Of a stretch of DNA of 8,496 bases, positions 1 to 5,754 are shown piece by piece. The position numbers and the translations under genes are program-made. The stretch's first letter is position 1. The number at the start of each line of letters is the position of its first letter. The notes beneath the pieces were generated by a model. That model worked only from the letters and a program-made list of their open reading frames with translations, was not told the DNA's origin and did not search any database. This DNA is from an uncultured Clostridia bacterium (GTDB lineage: Bacteria > Bacillota > Clostridia > Oscillospirales > Oscillospiraceae): positions 1 to 8,496 of the forward strand of contig CAMGCA010000070.1 in the NCBI GenBank assembly GCA_946011705.1, given 5' to 3'.

Positions 1-836
1 TCATTTGCAAAGGACAGCATGAATTCGTTGTAGCCATCGTTGTACTGCACGGCGATCTCGGCGGAGGCGTCGCCCTTGCTGCCCTTCATGTAGATGACTT
101 CCTCATGGAGTGGGGTCTTGTTCCGGTTGCACCAGGCGGCAAATTCCTTGATGCCGCCCTCGTAGCACATGGTTTCGGAAATCTGCTTTTCATCGTCCCG
201 GTCGTCGGTGATGGTGATGGTCAGGCCTGCGTTCAGGAAGGCCTCCTCCCGCATCCGCTCGTGGAGAAGTTCATAGTCATAGACCAGGGGATCACACATC
301 ACCGGCTCTGGCTGGAAGGTAACCTCAGTACCCACCTTGTCGGTCTTGCCCACCACTTTCATCTCCTGGGTGATCTGACCACGGGCGAACTTCATTTCGT
401 AAATTTCGCCGTTTTTATGGACCCGAACCCGCAGCCACTGGCTTAAAGCGTTGACAACGGAAGCGCCCACGCCGTGCAGACCGCCGGAGACCTTGTAGCC
501 GCCGCCGCCGAACTTGCCGCCGGCATGAAGCACCGTGTACACGACTTCCAGCGCAGGCCGCCCGGTCTGGGGCTGGATGTCCACGGGGATACCGCGGCCG
601 TCATCGGTGACGGTGATGGAGTTGCCGGGGTTGATGGTGACGGTGATATGCTTACAATAGCCCGCCAGGGCTTCATCGATGGCGTTGTCCACGATTTCGT
701 AGACCAGATGATGAAGGCCGCTGGAGGAGGTAGAGCCGATATACATACCCGGCCGCTTGCGCACCGCTTCCAGACCCTCCAGAACCTGAATCTGGGATCC
801 GCCGTATTCCTGTGTTACTTTCGTTTCGTCAGACAT
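1..836 (-). CDS. gyrB: DNA gyrase subunit B, 5' part (runs off the left edge)
   Basis: This is the ATPase subunit of DNA gyrase, which introduces negative supercoils as a GyrA2GyrB2 complex. 278 codons from the start are visible; the rest lies outside the window, so the gene is cut by the window edge and not broken. The N-terminal GHKL ATPase fold is clear. [12 protein letters not shown] (residues 45-56) holds the catalytic Glu47 and the Mg-binding Asn51. DDGRGIP is at 78-84. The glycine-rich ATP lid, with [14 protein letters not shown] and then LHGVGAS, spans about 106-126. The start is the ATG at 836-834, preceded by GGAGGAAATT, a strong ribosome binding site 5 nt away. It is the last gene of the dnaA-dnaN-yaaA-recF-gyrB series, separated from recF by 147 bp that are almost all repeat. 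ParE shares this fold, but the position after recF argues for GyrB. Confidence 0.97.
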   Translation of the reverse strand, partial: MSDETKVTQEYGGSQIQVLEGLEAVRKRPGMYIGSTSSSGLHHLVYEIVDNAIDEALAGYCKHITVTINPGNSITVTDDGRGIPVDIQPQTGRPALEVVYTVLHAGGKFGGGGYKVSGGLHGVGASVVNALSQWLRVRVHKNGEIYEMKFARGQITQEMKVVGKTDKVGTEVTFQPEPVMCDPLVYDYELLHERMREEAFLNAGLTITITDDRDDEKQISETMCYEGGIKEFAAWCNRNKTPLHEEVIYMKGSKGDASAEIAVQYNDGYNEFMLSFAN

Positions 837-852
837 AATTTCCTCCACTGGT

Positions 853-980
853 ATGTCATTGCGAACCAGTGCGCACACTGGTGTGGTGACCGAAGGGAAT
901 GCCTGTGGTGCAATCCGTATTCCTACTGCCATTTTCAAGGAGAACGGATTGCCACGTCGCTTCGCTCCTCGCAATGACAT
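853..980. repeat. 128-bp palindromic (MITE-like or REP-like) element between recF and gyrB
   Basis: Perfect 12-bp terminal inverted repeats, ATGTCATTGCGA (853-864) and TCGCAATGACAT (969-980), bound the element. A second inverted pair lies inside: GCAATCCGT (910-918) against ACGGATTGC (944-952), extending imperfectly to a 15-bp stem. A third hairpin, ACCAGTG-CGCA-CACTGGT, is at 865-882. No protein is encoded. The element fills 128 of the 147 bp between the recF stop and the gyrB start, and its outer end lies 7 bp from the gyrB ribosome binding site. The termini resemble palindromic repeats with a GTCATTGCGA end that are scattered in many bacterial genomes; that likeness is from memory. Such short palindromes are usually non-autonomous elements. 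Transcribed from recF, it would fold into a long branched hairpin just before gyrB. Confidence 0.85.
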
Positions 981-983
981 GGT

Positions 984-2084
984 TTATATTACACTTCCGT
1001 TTTTAATAGAAATGGTCTTTCCCAATTTCGTAAACCTTCCCTCCTCGCAGCAGGTGATAAACACCTGTCCCGAGGAAATCTGGTTCAGCACAAAGTCCTG
1101 TCGTCCGGGGTCTAATTCCGACAGAACATCATCAAGAAGCAGCACCGGCTCCTCACCCCACTCCCGGCCCATCAGCTCCCGCTGGGCAAGTTTCAGACTG
1201 ATGGCGGCTGTCCGGGTCTGGCCCTGAGAGCCGTAGGCCTTCAGGTCGATGCCGGAGAGGGTCACGGAAAAATCGTCCTTGTGTGGGCCTGTGAGGCATT
1301 GCCCCGTTTCCAGCTCCGCCCGGTGGTGACGGTTCTGGTGTTCCAACAGTTTGTCCGTGAGAACGGACACCGGGGCGAAGGGGTCTGTGACCGTGGACAC
1401 GGTTTTGTATTGGAGCCTGAATTCCTCCGCGCCGCCGGAGAACTGATTATGGTAAACCGCCGCTGCTTTGCCCAAAGCAGCGTAATACCGGGCACGGTAG
1501 GAGATGAGAAGTGCCCCAACCTGACACAACCGGGTATTGAATTCTGGCAATATTTCCAGAATTCCGGGGTTTTCAAAATGATCCTTGAGAATCCGGCTCT
1601 TCTGGTCAAGGATGCGGTGGTACTCCGTCAGGGCCGCATCATAGTTGGGCCTTAGTTGACATAACCCGGAATCGCCGAACCTTCGCCGCTGGGAAGCACC
1701 CATTTTCAGGATCATCAGGTCTTCGGGGCAGAACAGCACCGTGGGCAGCACCCCGGCAATGTCGGACAGGGCCTTCTTTTTCGCCCCGTTGCGAAAGATT
1801 TGCCTCGGCCTGCTGCCGGGAAACAGGACAAACCTTAGAGATTGTTCCCGTTCCTGGGAGAAAACAGACCCGGAAATCTCCCCAAAATCCGCGCCAAACC
1901 GAATTAACTCCGCGGTTTTCTGTGCACGAAAGCTCTTTCCCGAGCCAAGATAGGCAATGGCTTCCAAAAGATTGGTTTTTCCCTGAGCGTTGTCCCCGAT
2001 GATCAGATTCACACCGGGGGCAAATTCCAGCTCCGCTTGGGCATAGTTGCGGAAACTCCGCAAAGTCAGAAAATTTAACCTCAT
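984..2084 (-). CDS. recF: RecF, recombination mediator ATPase (RecFOR pathway)
   Basis: RecF is an SMC-like ATP-binding protein. With RecO and RecR it helps load RecA onto gapped DNA at stalled forks. The 366-aa length is normal for the family. Walker A GDNAQGKTN is at residues 30-38, where the family more often has Glu at position 31. The conserved PEDL is at 120-123. The ABC-type signature region SQGQTRT is at 286-292. Walker B with D-loop, VLLLDDVLSELD, is at 314-325. The ATG at 2084 overlaps the yaaA stop (ATGA, 4 bp), so the two are probably translationally coupled. No separate promoter is evident. The family has RRRF-(L/I)-D at 133-138; here the variable position is Gly137, which is unusual but not disabling. 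Confidence 0.97.
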   Translation of the reverse strand: MRLNFLTLRSFRNYAQAELEFAPGVNLIIGDNAQGKTNLLEAIAYLGSGKSFRAQKTAELIRFGADFGEISGSVFSQEREQSLRFVLFPGSRPRQIFRNGAKKKALSDIAGVLPTVLFCPEDLMILKMGASQRRRFGDSGLCQLRPNYDAALTEYHRILDQKSRILKDHFENPGILEILPEFNTRLCQVGALLISYRARYYAALGKAAAVYHNQFSGGAEEFRLQYKTVSTVTDPFAPVSVLTDKLLEHQNRHHRAELETGQCLTGPHKDDFSVTLSGIDLKAYGSQGQTRTAAISLKLAQRELMGREWGEEPVLLLDDVLSELDPGRQDFVLNQISSGQVFITCCEEGRFTKLGKTISIKNGSVI

Positions 2085-2326
2085 GCCTTTTGGGTAACGG
2101 CGTAGACGACACCGTTGAAGCAGAAGGTATCCCCGGGGCGCAGCTTTTTCCCCCGCATGGTGCAGACCTCACCGTTTACCTGTACCTGTCCCTCCTGAAT
2201 CAGCACCTTGGCTTCGCCGCCAGAGTAAACCGCGTTGGCAAACTTCATGGCGTCCTGCAATTTGATGAATTCCGTGGTGATTTCCAGCGGAATGGAATTA
2301 TCCTTTTTCTTGACGACTACTTTCAT
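2081..2326 (-). CDS. yaaA: YaaA-type S4-domain RNA-binding protein
   Basis: A small (81 aa) single-domain protein of the S4 RNA-binding fold, found between dnaN and recF in many Firmicutes. The S4 core is visible at about residues 16-70: FIKLQDAMKFANAV, then GGEAKVLIQEGQVQVNGEV, then MRGKKLRPGD, the typical helix-turn-strand arrangement with the Lys/Arg-rich loop. The B. subtilis counterpart (YaaA/RlbA) is slightly shorter and is linked to ribosome assembly; extending that role here is inference. The ATG at 2326 is preceded by AAAGGTG at 2341-2335 with 8-nt spacing. That site directly abuts the repeat element at 2341-2478. The stop overlaps the recF start by 4 bp. Confidence 0.9.
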   Translation of the reverse strand: MKVVVKKKDNSIPLEITTEFIKLQDAMKFANAVYSGGEAKVLIQEGQVQVNGEVCTMRGKKLRPGDTFCFNGVVYAVTQKA

Positions 2327-2340
2327 TTATAATTCACCTT

Positions 2341-2478
2341 TCGTAGGGCGGGGTCATGACCCCGCCGAGCAGGTAAGTTGACTGCCAGACAAAATATAAG
2401 AAAAACGTAACAATGATCCATACATCGCACTACGCGGTGAAATCGGTGCGTCGGCGGAGTCATGACTCCGCCCTACGA
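2341..2478. repeat. 138-bp inverted-repeat element with twin 20-bp palindromes, between dnaN and yaaA
   Basis: The two ends (2341-2367 and 2452-2478) are inverted copies matching at 25 of 27 positions, both beginning TCGTAGGGCGG. Each arm also contains a perfect 20-bp palindrome: 2347-2366 with core GGGGTCATGACCCC and 2453-2472 with core GGAGTCATGACTCC. The middle (about 2368-2451) is non-coding and less GC-rich. The element begins 2 bp after the dnaN stop and ends at the yaaA ribosome binding site, so it fills the gap between them. The related element at 5321-5390 shares the GTAGGGCGGGG terminus. It looks like a non-autonomous miniature element. In RNA, the arms could pair together or each could fold on itself. 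Confidence 0.85.
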
Positions 2479-2480
2479 TA

Positions 2481-3599
2481 TCAGCCATTTTTGATGCGGA
2501 CGGGCAGCACCATATAGGCAAAGTCGTGCTTGTCATCCGCCGGGGTCAGGACGATGGGACTTAAGCCGTTGGTCAGTTCCAGCGTTACCTCATCGCTGGG
2601 AATCACCCGCAGAGCATCGGCAAGATAGCGGACGTTGAAGCCGATTTCCAGCTCCTTGCCGTCACCGGCAAAGCTGCACTTGTCCTCCGCCGCGCCGATG
2701 GTGGTGTTGGTACGCATCAGCAGCTCATTATTCCCGAAGACGCAGCGCACAGGGCTTTTGTATTTTTCAGAGACAATCAGGCCCACCCGCTCAACAGACG
2801 AAGCAAGGTCGCTGACGCTGGCAATGAGCTTAATGGGGCAGTTGGTGGGCACCACCCGCCGCCAGTCTAAGAATTCTCCTTCCAGCAGCCGACAAACCAG
2901 GGTTGCCTTGCCGATCTGGAACAGAATGTGCTTAGGACCCAGGGTAAACAGGGCGTTTTCCTCAATATCCGAGACGATTTTCTCCACTTCCTTGAGACCC
3001 GGGGAAGGAACCACGAAATTCATCTCCCGGCCCGTGCTCTCCTCAGGATGGTAGGTCCGCCGGGCCAGTCGGAAGCCGTCCACGGCAACAGCGGTGATGG
3101 AATCGTTGGTTACTTCAAACTTGACGCCGGTGTGGATGGGTCGGCCCTGATTTTCAGACACGGCAAAAATGGTGCCGGAAATCAGCTCCTTGAGCTGGCA
3201 CTGAGGAATCGCCACCGGCCTGCCGCTGTTGACATCCGGCTGCTCCGGATAATCCTCGTCGGATTCGGCGGAGATGGTGAAGGAGGCGTAGCCCGCCCGG
3301 ATGGAGACCTTGTAGTCCTCCCCAACCACCACGGTGACAGGCCCCTCCGGCAGACGGCGGATGATGTCGCCGAACAGTTTAGCTGGCAGAATGCACTCGC
3401 CGGGGTCGGCCACATCCGCTTCGATATCATAGGTAATGGCGGTCTCCATATTATATCCGGTAAGACTCAGTCCCACCTCTGCCTTACAGAGAATTCCTTC
3501 GATGACGCTGAGGCTGCTCTTCTGCGCCACGGTACGTCCGGCGATATTCAGGCCTGTAACCAGCATACTTTTTTCACAGGTAAAGCGCATGGTCTTCAT
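2481..3599 (-). CDS. dnaN: DNA polymerase III beta subunit (sliding clamp)
   Basis: The ring-shaped dimeric clamp tethers the replicative polymerase and other proteins to DNA. At 372 aa it is full length for three beta-clamp domains. Landmarks in order are GYNMETAI (48-55), AVDGFRLAR (172-180), EGEFLDWRRVVP (240-251), FNVRYLADAL (321-330) and the C-terminal YMVLPVRIKNG, matching the usual end of the clamp where partner peptides bind. Two starts are possible: ATG at 3599 (MKTMRF) or ATG at 3590 (MRFTCEK, closer to the family N-terminus). AAAGGAAAGG lies immediately before the first, giving it tight spacing and the second a more usual gap. The longer form is given. It follows the origin and precedes a repeat element and yaaA. 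No clear promoter of its own was read. Confidence 0.97.
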   Translation of the reverse strand: MKTMRFTCEKSMLVTGLNIAGRTVAQKSSLSVIEGILCKAEVGLSLTGYNMETAITYDIEADVADPGECILPAKLFGDIIRRLPEGPVTVVVGEDYKVSIRAGYASFTISAESDEDYPEQPDVNSGRPVAIPQCQLKELISGTIFAVSENQGRPIHTGVKFEVTNDSITAVAVDGFRLARRTYHPEESTGREMNFVVPSPGLKEVEKIVSDIEENALFTLGPKHILFQIGKATLVCRLLEGEFLDWRRVVPTNCPIKLIASVSDLASSVERVGLIVSEKYKSPVRCVFGNNELLMRTNTTIGAAEDKCSFAGDGKELEIGFNVRYLADALRVIPSDEVTLELTNGLSPIVLTPADDKHDFAYMVLPVRIKNG

Positions 3600-3649
3600 C
3601 CTTTCCTTTGTAAACTAAGTTAGAGATATGTATCTTTCATAGGTTTGGG

Positions 3650-3670
3650 TAGTATTAACAGTATTAGTAG
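3650..3670 (+). promoter_or_regulatory. Candidate DnaA-trio element (origin unwinding site)
   Basis: The plus strand reads TAG TAT TAA CAG TAT TAG TAG, seven in-register triplets that each keep a central A. Read 3' to 5' they are GAT GAT TAT GAC AAT TAT GAT. This fits the DnaA-trio pattern described for B. subtilis (3'-[G/A]A[T/A]-5' or close variants), where DnaA is thought to assemble on one strand to open the duplex. It lies 7 bp from a DnaA box (3678-3686) that points into it. Three of the seven are exact GAT; the others vary at the outer positions. The assignment rests on pattern and position. Confidence 0.6.
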
Positions 3671-3677
3671 GAACTTA

Positions 3678-3833
3678 TGTGGAAAAGTGGCTTTTGCCCT
3701 AGAGCCGCAGAAACTTTTTTTCCACAGCCCACTGTGAGAATTTCCACAGTCATCCACAGGGCAGTGTGGAGGAAATTTTGATCCCAATTTATCCACAGGC
3801 AAAAATTCCACATTCCACAGGCCCTGTGGAAAA
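3678..3833. promoter_or_regulatory. DnaA-box cluster
   Basis: Compared with TTATCCACA, the perfect box is 3789-3797 (+). One-mismatch boxes are 3678-3686 (-, TTTTCCACA), 3718-3726 (+, TTTTCCACA), 3750-3758 (+, TCATCCACA) and 3825-3833 (-, TTTTCCACA). Two-mismatch candidates are 3740-3748 (+), 3765-3773 (-) and 3804-3812 (+). The last box lies in a larger palindrome, CCACAGGCCCTGTGG (3815-3829). Density is about one candidate site per 20 bp over 156 bp, far above chance. The spread of match quality suggests a mix of high- and low-affinity sites, which is inference. Confidence 0.9.
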
Positions 3834-3835
3834 AT

Positions 3836-3962
3836 AATTGACAATGAAGGAGTGCGCTTCGCGCGCATATTAAAATTCATTTGACAGTCGTGGTAATACC
3901 TTTTTAATCGCAGCCGCAGGCGACACCACAATTGTCAATTGTCCATTGTCAATTGTCAATTC
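3836..3962. repeat. MITE-like repeat inside the origin gap, next to the dnaA stop
   Basis: The right end (3930-3962) is a 33-bp stretch built from the word AATTGTCAATTGTC and is identical to 6755-6787 near guaB. The left end (AATTGACAATG) is the inverted counterpart of the right terminus. Within it are CG-rich hairpin-forming stretches (around 3850-3868 and 3909-3925), and the sequence just inside the shared end (GACACCACA) is the inverse of TGTGGTGTC at 6701-6709. No protein is encoded. The element separates the DnaA-box cluster from the dnaA stop codon by about 130 bp, ending 2 bp before that stop. It is probably a non-autonomous inverted-repeat element. The exact left boundary is uncertain. 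Confidence 0.8.
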
Positions 3963-3964
3963 AA

Positions 3965-5278
3965 TCACAAACAGGAGTTGATGTTCGCGGTAATGTCCCG
4001 AACGTTGTTCTGCACGTTGCTGTCGCCGTTTTTCAGGGCTACCTCCACCTTTCGGATGGCGTACAGAACCGTAGAGTGATCCCGGCCGAATTCCTTGCCG
4101 ATGTCGGGAAGGCTCAGATTGGTGAGCTTGCGGATCAGGTACATGGCCATTTGCCGGGCTTCGGCGGTGCCCTTGTTCTTTTGGGTGCCCCGGAGGACGG
4201 ATTCGTCCACGTTATAGAACTTGCAGACCTGGGTGATAATGAGGCCCGGGGTGGGCAGGGCGTTGCCCTCGCTCTTGAACATATCGTCAATGGCCCGGGA
4301 GATGTTGGGAAGATCCAGAGGCATATTGTTCAGGTCCCGGTAGGCAAGGATTTTCTTCACAGTGCCCTCAATCTGCCGGACGTTGCTGGTGATATTCACG
4401 GCGATGTAGTTGCACACGTCGTCGGGCAGCTCCAGACCCAGCTGTTTTGCCTTGTTTTTTAGAATTGCCATGCGGGTCTCATAGTCCGGGGGGTTGATAT
4501 CGGCAGTCAGGCCCCAGAGAAAACGGCTGCGCAGCCGCTCTTCCAGGGTCAGCATATCGTCGGGCTTCCGGTCAGAGGTCAGGACGATCTGCTTGTGTTC
4601 TTCATAAAGCTTATTGAAGGTATGGAAAAATTCCTCCTGGGTGGATTCCTTGCCGGCGATGAACTGAATATCATCCACCAGGAACAGGTCAGCTTCCCGG
4701 TATTTGCTGCGGAATTCGATGTTTTTGCCGTTTTTGATGGCGTCAATCAATTCATTCGTAAACTGGTCGCCCTTGATGTAGACAATGTTGGCATCGGGCT
4801 TTTCCCGGCGGATGCCGTTGGCGATGGCGTAGAGCAGATGGGTTTTGCCCACGCCGGGAGGGCCGTAGATGAACAGGGGGTTGTACACCTGTCCCGGGGT
4901 CTTGGAGACGGCAATGGCGGCGGAGTGGGCGAAGCGGTTCGATGGGCCTACCACAAAATTGTCAAAGGTGAACTGGGGATTAAAGTCCATGGCGGTGGGG
5001 TTCTTGCCCTTGGCCTTCCGGGCGTTCAGCTCCTCGTCGCCAAAGACCAGGAGCTTTGCGTCGGAGTTGAAGATCTCCTTCAGAGCGTCCTGAATCAGAT
5101 CGGTGCACCGGCGGCGGATAATCTCCCGGCGAAAATCCGAGGGGGAGTAGAGAATCAGATTGGTTTCATTCAGCTCCACCACCTCCGCGTCGTCCAGCCA
5201 CGCGGAAATGGTTACGGCGCCCAGCCGCTCCTCCAGATTGCTTAGAATCTTCGCCCAGACATAGGCGGATGAATACAT
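3965..5278 (-). CDS. dnaA: DnaA, chromosomal replication initiator ATPase
   Basis: DnaA binds boxes in oriC, forms an ATP-dependent oligomer, opens the duplex and recruits the helicase. All domains are present in 437 aa: N-terminal domain I (about 1-75), a very short linker domain II (about 80-100), the AAA+ domain with Walker A GPPGVGKT (139-146), Walker B LFLVDD (198-203), sensor 1 LTSD (233-236), arginine-finger segment RLRSRF (248-253) and sensor 2 VRQIEG (300-305), and the C-terminal DNA-binding domain with signature GKEFGRDHSTVLYAIRK (394-410). The signature has FGRDHST where E. coli and B. subtilis have FGGRDHTT, one Gly fewer. The ATG at 5278 follows AAAGGAG with 7-nt spacing. The promoter at 5460-5488 gives a leader of about 170 nt that contains a repeat. 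Transcription runs towards oriC. Confidence 0.98.
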   Translation of the reverse strand: MYSSAYVWAKILSNLEERLGAVTISAWLDDAEVVELNETNLILYSPSDFRREIIRRRCTDLIQDALKEIFNSDAKLLVFGDEELNARKAKGKNPTAMDFNPQFTFDNFVVGPSNRFAHSAAIAVSKTPGQVYNPLFIYGPPGVGKTHLLYAIANGIRREKPDANIVYIKGDQFTNELIDAIKNGKNIEFRSKYREADLFLVDDIQFIAGKESTQEEFFHTFNKLYEEHKQIVLTSDRKPDDMLTLEERLRSRFLWGLTADINPPDYETRMAILKNKAKQLGLELPDDVCNYIAVNITSNVRQIEGTVKKILAYRDLNNMPLDLPNISRAIDDMFKSEGNALPTPGLIITQVCKFYNVDESVLRGTQKNKGTAEARQMAMYLIRKLTNLSLPDIGKEFGRDHSTVLYAIRKVEVALKNGDSNVQNNVRDITANINSCL

Positions 5279-5320
5279 AATCCGGCTCCTTTCTATGCTT
5301 GTTACTGCCGCAGATTTCAG

Positions 5321-5390
5321 GTAGGGCGGGGATCTACCCCGTCATCCGCAATGCGGCTTTGCCGATGGCGGGAGCAAGCCCCCGCCCTAC
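5321..5390. repeat. 70-bp inverted-repeat element in the dnaA leader
   Basis: Perfect 11-bp terminal inverted repeats, GTAGGGCGGGG (5321-5331) and CCCCGCCCTAC (5380-5390), bound the element. Each arm folds on itself as GGGG-ATCTA-CCCC on the left and GGCGGGAGCAAGCCCCCGCC (imperfect) on the right. The termini match those of 2341-2478 but the palindrome cores differ (ATCTA and AGCAAGC against TCATGA). With the dnaA promoter at 5460-5488, this element is transcribed within the 5' leader of dnaA mRNA, starting 43 bp ahead of the start codon. Confidence 0.8.
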
Positions 5391-5459
5391 CCTGGCTCGT
5401 ATTCTGATACCGGAAAACAGATTGCCAGTCCCATTCCGGGACATAATCATTCACCCTAA

Positions 5460-5488
5460 ATTTTATCATATTTCAACAGAAAACTCAA
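5460..5488 (-). promoter_or_regulatory. Probable dnaA promoter (sigma-A type)
   Basis: Read on the minus strand: -35 TTGAGT (5488-5483), a 17-bp spacer, then -10 TAAAAT (5465-5460). This matches 4/6 and 5/6 of the housekeeping consensus with ideal spacing. An A7 tract (5491-5497 as T on the plus strand) lies just upstream of the -35 and could act as an UP element. The predicted transcript start is near 5453, leaving a leader of about 170 nt before the dnaA ATG. No DnaA box was seen near it, so the autorepression by DnaA known in other bacteria has no visible site here. Confidence 0.7.
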
Positions 5489-5637
5489 GGTTTTTTTAGG
5501 GAATATTCAGAAAAGAACCACGCTTTGCCAAGGAATCGGGTGATCAGATTATGGACAGATGTATGTATCCTGCGGACGGGTGGACATACCCCCCACAAAG
5601 GGGGCAAAACCAGTGTTTTTTTTCGTCACTTTGCGCC

Positions 5638-5666
5638 TTGACCTGGAAAATAAGCTATGTTAAAAT
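5638..5666 (+). promoter_or_regulatory. Probable promoter of the YitT-family gene
   Basis: -35 TTGACC (5638-5643), a 17-bp spacer, then -10 TAAAAT (5661-5666) preceded by TGT, an extended -10. This is 5/6 and 5/6 of consensus. Transcription would start near 5673, about 80 nt before the chosen ATG. The promoter lies inside the open frame that extends upstream to an ATG at 5551, which is a reason to reject that earlier start. Confidence 0.7.
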
Positions 5667-5680
5667 CTATCAAATAGCAT

Positions 5681-5746
5681 ATCCTTGGCTCCCCCAAAGG
5701 GGGAGCCAGGATCACTCCTCACTTCTCACTCCAAACTCCACACTTA
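5681..5746 (+). repeat. Hairpin plus heptad repeats in the YitT gene leader
   Basis: 5687-5707 is a perfect 9-bp hairpin (GGCTCCCCC-AAA-GGGGGAGCC). It extends to a 14-bp stem over 5681-5712 with a single bulged base. It is followed at once by a degenerate 7-bp tandem repeat: TCACTCC (5712-5718), TCACTTC (5719-5725), TCACTCC (5726-5732), AAACTCC (5733-5739), ACACTTA (5740-5746). There is no T-run after the hairpin, so it is not a classical terminator. The stem starts about 8 nt after the predicted transcript start, so it would form at the 5' end of the mRNA. Confidence 0.7.
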
Positions 5747-5754
5747 TCAAAGCT

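Larger units (their letters stand above)
3601..3833. other. oriC, chromosomal replication origin (dnaA-dnaN intergenic region)
   Basis: The 365-bp gap between dnaA and dnaN splits in two. The dnaN-proximal part (3601-3833) has the hallmarks of a bacterial origin: a dense cluster of DnaA boxes in both orientations (3678-3833), then an AT-rich stretch towards dnaN with a trinucleotide repeat (3650-3670). The dnaA-proximal part (3836-3962) is a repeat element. The order on the minus strand, boxes, then trios, then AT-rich DNA before dnaN, is that of the unwinding half of the B. subtilis origin. No comparable DnaA-box cluster was seen upstream of dnaA (5279-5550), so this looks like a single-site origin, although more of it could lie outside the window. 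Confidence 0.9.

Noticed and set aside
474..1227. Plus-strand open frames over gyrB, the repeat and recF
   Set aside because: They run opposite two well-supported genes and through a palindromic element, with no family likeness.
3620..3931. 103-codon minus-strand frame across the origin
   Set aside because: It overlaps DnaA boxes and a repeat, and its composition is not protein-like.
3932..5245. Plus-strand open frames opposite dnaA
   Set aside because: They are shadows of dnaA without recognisable domains or ribosome binding sites.
5590..5623. CCCCC-ACAAA-GGGGG hairpin with a T8 run as a terminator
   Set aside because: The stem is only 5 bp, the T-run starts 11 nt later, and no upstream plus-strand gene needs terminating.
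5551..5754. Upstream extension of the YitT frame from ATG 5551
   Set aside because: It would encode a non-conserved stretch across a promoter, a hairpin and heptad repeats. The family N-terminus begins at the first membrane helix after 5755.
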